Source of the DNA: Limosilactobacillus reuteri subsp. reuteri
GTDB taxonomy: Bacteria > Bacillota > Bacilli > Lactobacillales > Lactobacillaceae
Reading direction: 5' to 3'
DNA: 64,000 bases
Assembly (NCBI RefSeq): GCF_000016825.1
Contig: NC_009513.1
Span: 1 to 64,000 of the forward strand
Shown here in pieces: positions 28,803-36,382 of this stretch (position 1 is the first letter of the stretch; each line of letters starts with the position of its first letter). The position numbers and the translations under genes are program-made. The notes beneath the pieces were generated by a model. That model saw only the letters and a list, made by a program, of their open reading frames with translations, was not told the origin of the DNA and made no database searches.

Positions 28803-28956
28803 GTACAGATATGACCTGGGTTTATTCGCAGATTATATCTGTACCGGCTACTTTATCATGTACAAATAAGGGCTTGTACGGATTCCACGTACGGGCTTTT
28901 TCTATTTCACTGGATAAATAGTGGGAGTTCCGAAACGTGGAGCTCCTTTTTATTTT
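28803..28956 (+). promoter_or_regulatory. Attenuator with competing hairpins and tandem terminators
   Basis: GTACAGATAT (28803-28812) pairs with ATATCTGTAC (28835-28844). GTACAA (28860-28865) can pair with TTGTAC (28874-28879), which would break terminator 1: GCTTGTACG (28872-28880) with CGTACGGGC (28888-28896) plus five T. Terminator 2 is GGAGTTCC (28924-28931) with GGAGCTCC (28939-28946) plus TTTTTATTTT. TCCACGT (28884-28890) can also pair with ACGTGGA (28935-28941), disrupting both terminators. No T-box core is seen. Confidence 0.7.
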
Positions 28957-28973
28957 GAAAGGTGGAGATAGGG

Positions 28974-29960
28974 ATGAAACGAATTATGGGCTATATTATT
29001 ATTGGAATTGTTGTGATTGGCGGTTATTTTGGACTTTTAAGGCTTCATCAACAGACTACAAAGCCAGTGGTAGGAATTTTAACAATGATGCATCATCCAG
29101 CATTAGATCAGATTCAACAGGGGGTCGTTGCTGGATTAGCAGAAGAAGGATACCGAAACGGCAAGAATATCAAAATTGAATACCAGAATGCGAATGGTGA
29201 TCAGGGAAACTTAAATACTATGGCGAATAAATTAGTGAATGATCATGCGAAAGTAATCGTTGGTATTACCACCCCAGCTTGCCAAGCACTTGCTAATGCG
29301 ACCAAGGATATTCCAATTGTGATGGGCGGAATTGGTGATCCGGTTGGTGCCGGCTTAGTAAAGAATGAAAAACACCCAGAAGGAAACGTTACAGGGGTTC
29401 ATGATGTAAATCCGAGTGAACAGCAGATTGCCTTAGTAAAGAAATTTATACCAAACATAAAGACTCTGGGAGCAATCTACACATCGAGCAATACCTCTTC
29501 TGAAAGTCAGTATCGAACAATGGTAAAAGCAGCGCATAAATTACATGTAAACTTAAAAACTTATACAATTGCGAATGCTAATGAACTTAATCAGACTTCA
29601 CAAACAATGTTGAGTAAAGTAGACGCGGTCATTGTTCCTAGTGACAATACAATTGCCGGATCAATGGGAGTATTGGTGAAAAATGCGGATGCGGTCAATA
29701 AGCCTGTTTTCCCTAGTGCTGATACAATGGTAAAAGATGGTGGAGTAGCTTATATTAGTCTTAGCCAATACGGGCAAGGAAAAGCAGCCGGAAAAATAAC
29801 AGCACGTATTTTAAAAGGTGAAAAGCCAGGACAGATGGCAGTTAATAATTACCATCATGGAGAACCGGTTCTTAATTTAAAGCAAGCACGTAAGTTAGGA
29901 ATAAAAGTTCCAGCAGATTTTCAACGAGAAGCAGAACAACATGGAACAGTCTTTAAGTAA
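28974..29960 (+). CDS. ABC transporter substrate-binding protein, tryptophan (TrpX) type
   Basis: A type I binding protein of the ABC_sub_bind family, used in streptococci and lactobacilli for tryptophan or other aromatic amino acids. Typical parts are VGILTMMHHPALDQIQQGVV, VGITTPACQALANAT and SQYGQGKAAGKITARIL. The N-terminus has a membrane segment (about residues 4-22) but no lipobox cysteine, so it is probably membrane-anchored. ATG 28974 after AGGTGGAG is chosen over 28962. No permease or ATPase gene is adjacent; the rest of the transporter must lie elsewhere or be lost. Confidence 0.8.
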   Translation: MKRIMGYIIIGIVVIGGYFGLLRLHQQTTKPVVGILTMMHHPALDQIQQGVVAGLAEEGYRNGKNIKIEYQNANGDQGNLNTMANKLVNDHAKVIVGITTPACQALANATKDIPIVMGGIGDPVGAGLVKNEKHPEGNVTGVHDVNPSEQQIALVKKFIPNIKTLGAIYTSSNTSSESQYRTMVKAAHKLHVNLKTYTIANANELNQTSQTMLSKVDAVIVPSDNTIAGSMGVLVKNADAVNKPVFPSADTMVKDGGVAYISLSQYGQGKAAGKITARILKGEKPGQMAVNNYHHGEPVLNLKQARKLGIKVPADFQREAEQHGTVFK

Positions 29961-30087
29961 GATAGTGGGAAAATTCCGAATAATAAGAAAAATTGAAGAA
30001 GATAACATTCGCTAGGTAACATTCTGTTGTATACTTACCACAGATTGTGTTGTAAATCGTTAGAAATACGTTAAAATAATAATGTGA

Positions 30088-30412
30088 AATTGCTTGTGGA
30101 TAAGTCAGTGGATAACTAACAGTAAATTTAAAGTAATTTTATAAATGTTGGTATATCAATAAAATTTATTGTTCAAAACTTATCCACAAGTTGAATGTGT
30201 ATTTGTGGATAAGTGGAATTCTTTGTATAATCCCTGTAACAACGCTTACGGGCCCAAGGTATTACGGAATCATTACTGAACAATTGTTCCTGTAGATAAC
30301 TGTGGATAAGTAATTTTTAAGAAAACGCTTTTTCAACAAAAAATTAACCGAACATTCGGGAAAAGTAAAAAAATCTACACTGGTCTGTGGATAACTTTGT
30401 GGATAAACTGTG
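30088..30412. promoter_or_regulatory. DnaA-box cluster upstream of rlmH
   Basis: This gap of about 465 bp (29961-30428) holds no gene but many DnaA boxes. Perfect TGTGGATAA or TTATCCACA copies occur near 30096, 30180, 30204, 30301, 30386 and 30397, with further one-mismatch copies (for example GTGGATAAC near 30110). The last boxes lie within 30 bp of the rlmH start. The cluster may titrate DnaA or let DnaA control rlmH. Confidence 0.85.
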
Positions 30413-30428
30413 GAAGGTAGTGGATATC

Positions 30429-30908
30429 TTGAATATAAAAATTATTGGTGTGGGTAAGTTAAAAGAAAAGTATTTTAAAGCGGGAATTGCTGAATATGCT
30501 AAACGACTTGGACGTTATTGTAAATTTGAAATTGTTGAGGTTCCTGATGAAAAAGCACCTGAATCTTTAAGCCAAGCAGAAATGGATGAAGTAATGGCAA
30601 AGGAAGGGGAACGGATTCTTGATAAAATCAAAGATCGCGAATATGTATATGCTTTAGCGATTAAAGGTAAAGAACGTTCTTCTGAAGAGTTTGCAAAAGA
30701 AATCAATAAATTAACAACTTATGGTCACAGTGATATTACTTTTGTGATCGGCGGTTCATTAGGGTTAAGTCCAGCAGTATTAAAACGGGCAGATGCCCAA
30801 ATTTCGTTTGGACGTTTTACCTTACCTCATCAATTAATGCGTTTAGTTTTAAGCGAACAAATTTATCGAGCTTTTACCATCATCAATGGTCTCCCATATC
30901 ATAAATAA
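30429..30908 (+). CDS. rlmH: 23S rRNA pseudouridine-1915 N3-methyltransferase RlmH
   Basis: RlmH is a SPOUT-class enzyme methylating pseudouridine 1915 in helix 69. The sequence begins [20 protein letters not shown] and has the AdoMet knot [14 protein letters not shown] and the end [21 protein letters not shown], in family form. The TTG at 30429 gives the usual 159 residues, whereas the ATG at 30387 would run through DnaA boxes. GGAAGG lies about 11 bases upstream. Confidence 0.96.
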   Translation: MNIKIIGVGKLKEKYFKAGIAEYAKRLGRYCKFEIVEVPDEKAPESLSQAEMDEVMAKEGERILDKIKDREYVYALAIKGKERSSEEFAKEINKLTTYGHSDITFVIGGSLGLSPAVLKRADAQISFGRFTLPHQLMRLVLSEQIYRAFTIINGLPYHK

Positions 30909-31050
30909 AGAATTTCCTGAGTTTTGGTTAGATTATTATTTATCGTTGTTAGCGATGGTATAGTGTAAATATGAAGTGTAATGGCATAAGAATTAAAGGA
31001 TTTGATTTAAAATAGGCATACGAGGTTACCAAGTAATTCTTTTAGGGGTA

Positions 31051-31269
31051 ATGGCAGGAATATGCATTTTAGTGATGCAAGGAAAAGCAAGTGCAATGAT
31101 AGTAAATGAAGCACGGCTGACATTGCCTAATGAAAAAAGAATTGAGTATGATGAATTTGAACGGTACCAGTTTCGGGCAAAACAGTTACGAACTTGGTGG
31201 CAAGTCAAGCGACCAAAATATAAAATTGATTGGTCATTTTATCATAAGAAACGAGGATACTGGGATTAG
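31051..31269 (+). CDS. Small protein of unknown function, start uncertain
   Basis: 72 residues from ATG 31051 (AGGGG a few bases upstream). After a short hydrophobic start the body is basic and aromatic (ERYQFRAKQLRTWWQVKRPKY). In the same frame the upstream codons to about 31012 encode IRGYQVILLGV, which would complete a membrane segment, but no ATG, GTG or TTG is there. The codon at 31012 is ATA after AAAGGA, possibly a mutated ATG. A TATAGT box lies near 30959. Confidence 0.5.
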   Translation: MAGICILVMQGKASAMIVNEARLTLPNEKRIEYDEFERYQFRAKQLRTWWQVKRPKYKIDWSFYHKKRGYWD

Positions 31270-31292
31270 CTCAGGTCCTCGTTTTTCTTTTA
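31249..31292 (+). terminator. Terminator overlapping the end of the small ORF
   Basis: AAACGAGGA (31249-31257) pairs with TCCTCGTTT (31276-31284), then TTCTTTT. Confidence 0.8.
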
Positions 31293-31342
31293 ACTTTTCA
31301 AAAAAGCTATTAAAATGAAGATATTAAAAGGAGGCAATGATA

Positions 31343-31879
31343 ATGAAAAAAGTTGGGATTATAGTCGGCAGCGTTCGTCCAAATCGGCGGAGCATGCAAG
31401 TAGCAAACTGGTTAAAAGTTCAATTAAAGAAAAGTACAAAGGTTCAATTTGACATCATCGACCTAAAAGAAGTTAATTTACCGATGATGGATGAACCTAA
31501 AATTCCTTATTTGGGTTTATATGTTCACGAAAAAACGCGTAAATGGAGTGAGTTAGTACAAAGCTATGATGGTTTTGTGTTAGTTTTTCCGCAATACAAT
31601 TGGGGCTATCCAGCAGTTTTGAAAAATGCGATTGATTACTTAGGAAAAGAATGGCAAGGAAAGCCGGTTAGTTTAGTAACATTCGGTGGACATGGCGGCT
31701 CGCAAGCACAAATTGCAATGAAATTGGTCGTAACCGGCTTAAAGATGGCGGCGCTTCCTGTTGATCTACAAGTTAACTTGCTGCCAGATGATTCAACTTC
31801 AACCGCTGATCGGAAGTTGAATACTTATAATACGCAAGCAGCGTTATTAAAGACTGCCTTTGAAAATGAATTAAGCTAA
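31343..31879 (+). CDS. NADPH-dependent FMN reductase family protein
   Basis: A flavodoxin-fold reductase of 178 residues. The N-terminal FMN phosphate loop is GSVRPNRRSMQVA, followed by the flavin-contact motif PQYNWGYPAVLKNAIDYL and the helix TFGGHGGSQAQ. Members reduce quinones, azo dyes or chromate with NAD(P)H; the natural substrate cannot be told. ATG 31343 lies eight bases after AAAGGAGG. A single gene. The 190 bp after it hold only the next promoter. Confidence 0.88.
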   Translation: MKKVGIIVGSVRPNRRSMQVANWLKVQLKKSTKVQFDIIDLKEVNLPMMDEPKIPYLGLYVHEKTRKWSELVQSYDGFVLVFPQYNWGYPAVLKNAIDYLGKEWQGKPVSLVTFGGHGGSQAQIAMKLVVTGLKMAALPVDLQVNLLPDDSTSTADRKLNTYNTQAALLKTAFENELS

Positions 31880-32031
31880 TTTGTGATTAAAGTAGCAAAT
31901 TATTGTGGGACATTAATATAAAATTGATTCAATTTGTGAATATTATGACAAACATCGTGATATTGTAGCAGATTAGGCAAGATTATTATTACAAATTGGG
32001 CGATAATGAATAAAAAATCAAAATGTTTCTA

Positions 32032-32060
32032 TTGCAAAACTAAAACGCTTGCATGATAAT
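32032..32060 (+). promoter_or_regulatory. Promoter with cre-like site for the iron alcohol dehydrogenase
   Basis: TTGCAA (32032-32037), 17 bp and GATAAT (32055-32060). TAAAACGCTTGCA at 32041-32053 fills the spacer and resembles a CcpA (cre) site read on the minus strand as TGCAAGCGTTTTA. Confidence 0.6.
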
Positions 32061-32097
32061 GGAATCGTATTCAAATGCCATGAGGAGGGTATTTTTA

Positions 32098-33270
32098 ATG
32101 AATAGACAATTTGATTTCTTAATGCCAAGTGTGAACTTCTTTGGTCCTGGTGTTATTGCTAAAATTGGTGATCGTGCAAAGATGCTCAATATGCACAAAC
32201 CATTGATTGTTACTACTGAAGGTTTATCCAAGATTGACAATGGTCCTGTAAAGCAAACCGTTGCTTCATTGGAAAAGGCTGGCGTTGACTATGCCGTATT
32301 TACTGGCGCTGAACCTAACCCTAAGATCCGGAATGTTCAAGCTGGTAAAAAGATGTACCAAGATGAAAACTGTGACTCAATTATTACTGTTGGTGGGGGT
32401 TCTGCTCACGACTGTGGTAAGGGTATCGGTATTGTTTTAACTAACGGTGATGACATTTCCAAGCTTGCCGGAATTGAAACATTGAAGAATCCACTTCCAC
32501 CATTGATGGCTGTTAACACTACTGCCGGAACTGGTTCTGAATTAACTCGTCACGCTGTTATTACTAACGAAAAGACTCATTTGAAGTTTGTTGTTGTTTC
32601 ATGGCGTAACATTCCATTGGTATCATTCAACGATCCAATGTTGATGCTTGATATTCCAAAAGACATTACCGCTGCTACTGGTTGTGATGCTTTTGTTCAG
32701 GCTATTGAACCATACGTTTCTGTTGACCATAACCCAATTACTGATAGTCAATGTAAAGAAGCTATTCAATTAATTCAAACTGCTTTACCAGAAGTAGTTG
32801 CTAATGGTCACAATATTGAAGCACGGACTAAGATGGTTGAAGCTGAAATGCTTGCCGGAATGGCCTTCAATAATGCCAACTTAGGCTATGTTCACGCAAT
32901 GGCTCACCAACTCGGTGGTCAATATGATGCTCCTCATGGTGTTTGCTGTGCCTTGCTCTTGACCACTGTTGAAGAATATAACTTAATCGCATGTCCAGAG
33001 CGGTTTGCTGAATTGGCTAAGGTAATGGGCTTTGACACTACTGGTCTTACCCTTTACGAAGCAGCACAAAAGTCAATTGACGGTATGCGTGAAATGTGCC
33101 GGCTTGTTGGTATTCCATCATCAATCAAGGAAATTGGTGCTAAGCCAGAAGACTTTGAAATGATGGCCAAGAATGCCCTCAAGGATGGTAATGCCTTCTC
33201 TAACCCACGTAAGGGTACTGTTGAAGATATTGTAAAGCTTTATCAAAAGGCTTACGATGGCATCTACTAA
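32098..33270 (+). CDS. Iron-dependent alcohol dehydrogenase (1,3-propanediol dehydrogenase type)
   Basis: A 390-residue type III alcohol dehydrogenase. The nucleotide site is TVGGGSAHDCGKGIG near residue 95 and the metal ligands are in CDAFVQAIEPY (Asp), MAHQLGGQYDAPHG (two His) near 265-280. In L. reuteri an enzyme of this kind at this place reduces 3-hydroxypropionaldehyde to 1,3-propanediol, regenerating NAD+; lactaldehyde is another candidate substrate. ATG 32098 after GAGGAGGG is chosen over an upstream ATG. Its codon use suggests high expression. Confidence 0.88.
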   Translation: MNRQFDFLMPSVNFFGPGVIAKIGDRAKMLNMHKPLIVTTEGLSKIDNGPVKQTVASLEKAGVDYAVFTGAEPNPKIRNVQAGKKMYQDENCDSIITVGGGSAHDCGKGIGIVLTNGDDISKLAGIETLKNPLPPLMAVNTTAGTGSELTRHAVITNEKTHLKFVVVSWRNIPLVSFNDPMLMLDIPKDITAATGCDAFVQAIEPYVSVDHNPITDSQCKEAIQLIQTALPEVVANGHNIEARTKMVEAEMLAGMAFNNANLGYVHAMAHQLGGQYDAPHGVCCALLLTTVEEYNLIACPERFAELAKVMGFDTTGLTLYEAAQKSIDGMREMCRLVGIPSSIKEIGAKPEDFEMMAKNALKDGNAFSNPRKGTVEDIVKLYQKAYDGIY

Positions 33271-33285
33271 TAATTAAATAAACAC

Positions 33286-33315
33286 AAAGAGGCTGGAAAT
33301 CAGCTCAGTCTCTTT
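33286..33315 (+). terminator. Terminator after the alcohol dehydrogenase
   Basis: AAAGAGgCTG pairs with CAGtCTCTTT around a 10-base loop. Confidence 0.75.
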
Positions 33316-33350
33316 ACTGTTTTACGTATTAAACTGCCAGCCAACCTTAC

Positions 33351-33400
33351 GGAGGTGGGACTATGAACTAGCCAAGCTAATTCTGTCCCCCTCTTTTTTT
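33351..33400 (+). terminator. Second hairpin with T run before the sugar transporter
   Basis: GGAGGTGGGAC pairs with GTCCCCCTC apart from one bulge, followed by seven T. It may be a relic of a repeat element or a backup terminator. Confidence 0.5.
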
Positions 33401-33513
33401 GTCTACTTTTAATTCTTAATATTTTGAATTTTTTTCACAAAGTTACTTGCAAGCGTATTCTTTTGAAACTATAATAAAAATTATTCTAAGAGAGAATAAG
33501 AGGAAAAGAGAAA

Positions 33514-34377
33514 ATGATATATTTACTTGCTTTAATTCCAGCAATTGGTTGGGGTGCGATGCCATTAATTACTGGTAAAATTGGTGGTTCACCAGTTAAT
33601 CAAATGTTTGGAATCGGTGCTGGAGCTTCAATTGTGGGAATTATTGCATATTTGATAACAAAACCAACCGTCAGTGTAACTGCTTTTTGGTTCTCGCTAG
33701 CGATCGGTTGTTTATGGACAATTGGACAGGTTGGTCAGTTCATCTCGTTTAAACATATGGGAGTTTCAAATACGATGCCCCTTTCTTCAGCATTTGTGTT
33801 AGTTATGACGTCGTTTGTCGGCATCTTTTTCTTTGATGAATGGCAAGGAGCCAGAGCATTAAGTATTGGGTTGACAGCGTGTGTAGTTGTAATTATTGGG
33901 GCTGTTTTAACCTCGATTTCGGACGGAACATCGGATAAAAAGGTTTCGACTAAGTGGGTATTATTTTTATTAGTAACAACAATTGGTTACTGTGCTTATT
34001 CGATTTTTCCTAAAATGCCACAGGTTGCTCATGAAAGTAGTCAGGGTATTTTCCTACCAGAAGTATTAGGAATTTTACTTGGTTCAGTAATTTATACTAT
34101 TTGTTCGGGTAACGCTAAAGCATTTAAGCAAAAAGAACAATACTTAAATATTTTAGGAGGACTTTCATGGGGGATTGGTAACTTTGCCTATGTTTTTGTT
34201 GGTAAAGCTCTTGGAGTAGTGACTGCTTCAATTTTTGGTCAAATGAATGTTATTATTTCAACATTTGGTGGTATCCTACTTTTGCATGAAACCAAGACCA
34301 AGCGAGAAATGATATATACAGTAGTTGGAATTATCCTAATTGTAATTGGTAGTATTTTAACAGTAATTGCTAATTAA
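33514..34377 (+). CDS. GRP-family sugar transporter (GlcU-like)
   Basis: A 287-residue membrane protein with ten predicted segments, of the glucose/ribose permease type (GlcU, RbsU). The start MIYLLALIPAIGWGAMPLI and the motif GGLSWGIGNFAYVFVGK near residue 215 are typical. It would import a sugar such as glucose or ribose by proton symport; the substrate is not readable. The ribosome binding site is weak (GAGGAAAAGAG). Confidence 0.86.
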   Translation: MIYLLALIPAIGWGAMPLITGKIGGSPVNQMFGIGAGASIVGIIAYLITKPTVSVTAFWFSLAIGCLWTIGQVGQFISFKHMGVSNTMPLSSAFVLVMTSFVGIFFFDEWQGARALSIGLTACVVVIIGAVLTSISDGTSDKKVSTKWVLFLLVTTIGYCAYSIFPKMPQVAHESSQGIFLPEVLGILLGSVIYTICSGNAKAFKQKEQYLNILGGLSWGIGNFAYVFVGKALGVVTASIFGQMNVIISTFGGILLLHETKTKREMIYTVVGIILIVIGSILTVIAN

Positions 34378-34415
34378 TTATTGAAGATTTTAGGTAATAT
34401 CAATAAATGAGAGAG

Positions 34416-34460
34416 GAAACGCGCAAAATCAGCTTTTTAACCGATTTTACGCGTTTTTTT
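34416..34460. terminator. Terminator between convergent transporter and VOC genes
   Basis: AACGCGcAAAATC pairs with GATTTTaCGCGTT, followed by a T run on the plus strand. Confidence 0.85.
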
Positions 34461-34491
34461 AGTCTTATATTATTTCCCAGGTTATATTGTG

Positions 34492-35268
34492 CTATTTCTT
34501 ATCAAGTAGATCAAACCTAATTTGTCCAAGTTGTAATTTTTCAGGTTGTTTAGCCCCGTGGAAAATCAGTTTAAATAATCGATTTTCAACGCCAGCCTTG
34601 AAAACAAGTTGTTTATCGCCAATATTAATTGTATAGGTGTCACCTTCACTTACTACTTCTGCCTGCAAGAGGGCTGACCATTGTTTAGCAGCCTCTTCTG
34701 GATCACTAACATTAAAGATTGCTTGCTTAACAAAAAGGTCACCTGCCGGATGGAATTTAATTAAGCCCTGTTTCTTGAGGTCTTCCCGGCGTTGATCATC
34801 GTTGTTGCCCCATTGAATAAAGAATGGTGCAGGTAAATGGTTAACAAGTTCATCATTGACATAGAAAATCTTCCATTGAATAAGTTTACCGGCAGGATCC
34901 ACGCGCTTTCCATCAGTAATATCACCAACATTAAGCCCCAGACCCTCTAATCGCTGGTGAGTTTCTTCAATATTGTCAGTCTGAATGGCAATTGTTGTGA
35001 TGCGCTGAATACCAGCAAAATAATCTTCAACGGCATCATGAATTGCTGAGTTATTTTCATATGGGAATGCCTTAGCTTTTTCCTTATTAGCGATGGTTAA
35101 GAGCTCAATGTAATTAAGGCCAAAATAATCTAGTGCATTTTTTGTTCCCCAATATTCGTGATGTCCACCAGGGGTAAAGGCTAAACCTTTAGAGTTGAAG
35201 TAATCAATTGCATCTTGAAGGTTAGTTACATCAACCATTGTATGATCCCAATTTAACGTTTCTGTCAT
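34492..35268 (-). CDS. VOC (glyoxalase-fold) family protein
   Basis: A 258-residue protein with two glyoxalase/VOC-like halves. The N-terminal half starts LNWDHTMVDVTNLQDAIDYF and has an HHEYWGTKNALDYFGLNYIELL motif, as in the Glyoxalase_5-like group; the second half is more diverged. Enzymatic function is unknown. ATG 35268 directly follows the stop of the ProC-like gene, so translation is probably coupled. Confidence 0.75.
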   Translation of the reverse strand: MTETLNWDHTMVDVTNLQDAIDYFNSKGLAFTPGGHHEYWGTKNALDYFGLNYIELLTIANKEKAKAFPYENNSAIHDAVEDYFAGIQRITTIAIQTDNIEETHQRLEGLGLNVGDITDGKRVDPAGKLIQWKIFYVNDELVNHLPAPFFIQWGNNDDQRREDLKKQGLIKFHPAGDLFVKQAIFNVSDPEEAAKQWSALLQAEVVSEGDTYTINIGDKQLVFKAGVENRLFKLIFHGAKQPEKLQLGQIRFDLLDKK

Positions 35269-35269
35269 T

Positions 35270-36082
35270 TTAATCACCCTTGTTCTGTTTGCCTAATTCC
35301 TTTGTTCGTTTAACAGCAGCAAGGACAGCATTTTCAATTCCCGCTGAAAAAGTGCTTTTATCTAGTTCATGCTGGGCGGTGATACCCACTCCGCCAGCAG
35401 AATTATTAATATCAAGTAATTCGGCAGGGTGTTTACCACTTTGTTCTACAAATGCAGCGGCTGCGCGTAGATTCTCAAGAGCAAGTTTGTTTGCTTGTTG
35501 GCGAGGCATTCCGGCAAGCACACCTGCGTTTGTAAAACTAATTAGAAAGTTATAGATATAGTTTGGTCCAGCCACGCCATATCCAGTAAATACATCTAGC
35601 AAGGATTCATCAATGTAATCGACTTTTCCAAAACTATTTAGAAAGTCTTCAATGACAGTTTGATTAGCTCGATTGTTTTTAACGACGCCGCTATAACCCA
35701 TGGCAACATCAGTCAAGGTATTGGGGATGATCCGTGTAATTGCAAAAAGATCTTCCTGAGATGAAAGTTGTGCAACTGTTACGCCGGCAATAATTGAAAG
35801 CACGTCCTTTTGGTAGTGGTGGGCGACAAGTTCTTTCATGATCTCTTGCCAGTTATCTTGTGGACGCACTCCCAGAATAACAAGATCAGCATTCTCAACA
35901 GCCGTCCAATCAGGTTGTTGACTTGCTTGAATATGATAAGTATCAGTCAAATAATTAACTCGATCGCTCGAAATATCTGTTATCCCAGTTGTTTCAGGAG
36001 TAATTACTTTTTTCTTCAGTGCAGCCCGCAGCATTGCTTCCACCATTTGACCACCACCAAATGAGTAAATCTTAAGTGTCAT
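35270..36082 (-). CDS. Pyrroline-5-carboxylate reductase-like protein
   Basis: A ProC-family NAD(P)-dependent reductase that would make proline from pyrroline-5-carboxylate. Seen are a Rossmann start KIYSFGGGQMVEAML, ADLVILGVRPQ, the IRIIPN-like TRIIPNTLTDVAMGYSGV, and a C-terminal dimer domain with the GPNYIY and GGVGITAQ regions. The usual G-x-G-x-M loop is GGGQM here. ATG 36082 after AAAGGATG gives 270 residues. Its divergence from canonical ProC leaves the substrate uncertain. Confidence 0.8.
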   Translation of the reverse strand: MTLKIYSFGGGQMVEAMLRAALKKKVITPETTGITDISSDRVNYLTDTYHIQASQQPDWTAVENADLVILGVRPQDNWQEIMKELVAHHYQKDVLSIIAGVTVAQLSSQEDLFAITRIIPNTLTDVAMGYSGVVKNNRANQTVIEDFLNSFGKVDYIDESLLDVFTGYGVAGPNYIYNFLISFTNAGVLAGMPRQQANKLALENLRAAAAFVEQSGKHPAELLDINNSAGGVGITAQHELDKSTFSAGIENAVLAAVKRTKELGKQNKGD

Positions 36083-36207
36083 TGAAACATCATCCTTTCT
36101 ATATGTACCTAACCTAATCGTAGCGTATTTCAAACTAAGACGCTAATTTAAACACTTCTTTCAAAAAAATAAATTCACAAATTGGTCTACTTGAAATTAA
36201 ATTAACA

Positions 36208-36228
36208 AGAAAGCGTTTGCTGTATAAT
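36208..36228 (+). promoter_or_regulatory. Promoter with cre-like site of the aldehyde dehydrogenase gene
   Basis: AGAAAGCGTTTGCT (36208-36221), a near match to the CcpA consensus, abuts TATAAT (36223-36228). A second, weaker copy, TGTAAGCGTTTATT, is at about 36354-36367 next to the ribosome binding site. The 150 nt leader also holds a TTTGTT/AACAAA hairpin near 36270. Confidence 0.55.
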
Positions 36229-36382
36229 AAAATTGTTAGTTAGAAATATAATAAAAGGGCTTTTATTTGTTAAAAAACAAACTTTTCAATATGAGATAAT
36301 TGGATTTTTACGGAGTAATATTAGTTGAATTGGTCTATTAAATAGTTGTAAAATGTAAGCGTTTATTTAAGGGGGAACCATT

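Noticed and set aside
28739..28973. T-box riboswitch before the TrpX-like gene
   Set aside because: No T-box core (the AGGGTGGNACCGCG-type sequence) or specifier loop layout is present, whereas a translated peptide with a good ribosome binding site is.
30312..30327. CcpA (cre) site GAAAACGCTTTTTC upstream of rlmH
   Set aside because: It is a partial match in a region dominated by DnaA boxes, with no promoter boxes positioned around it.
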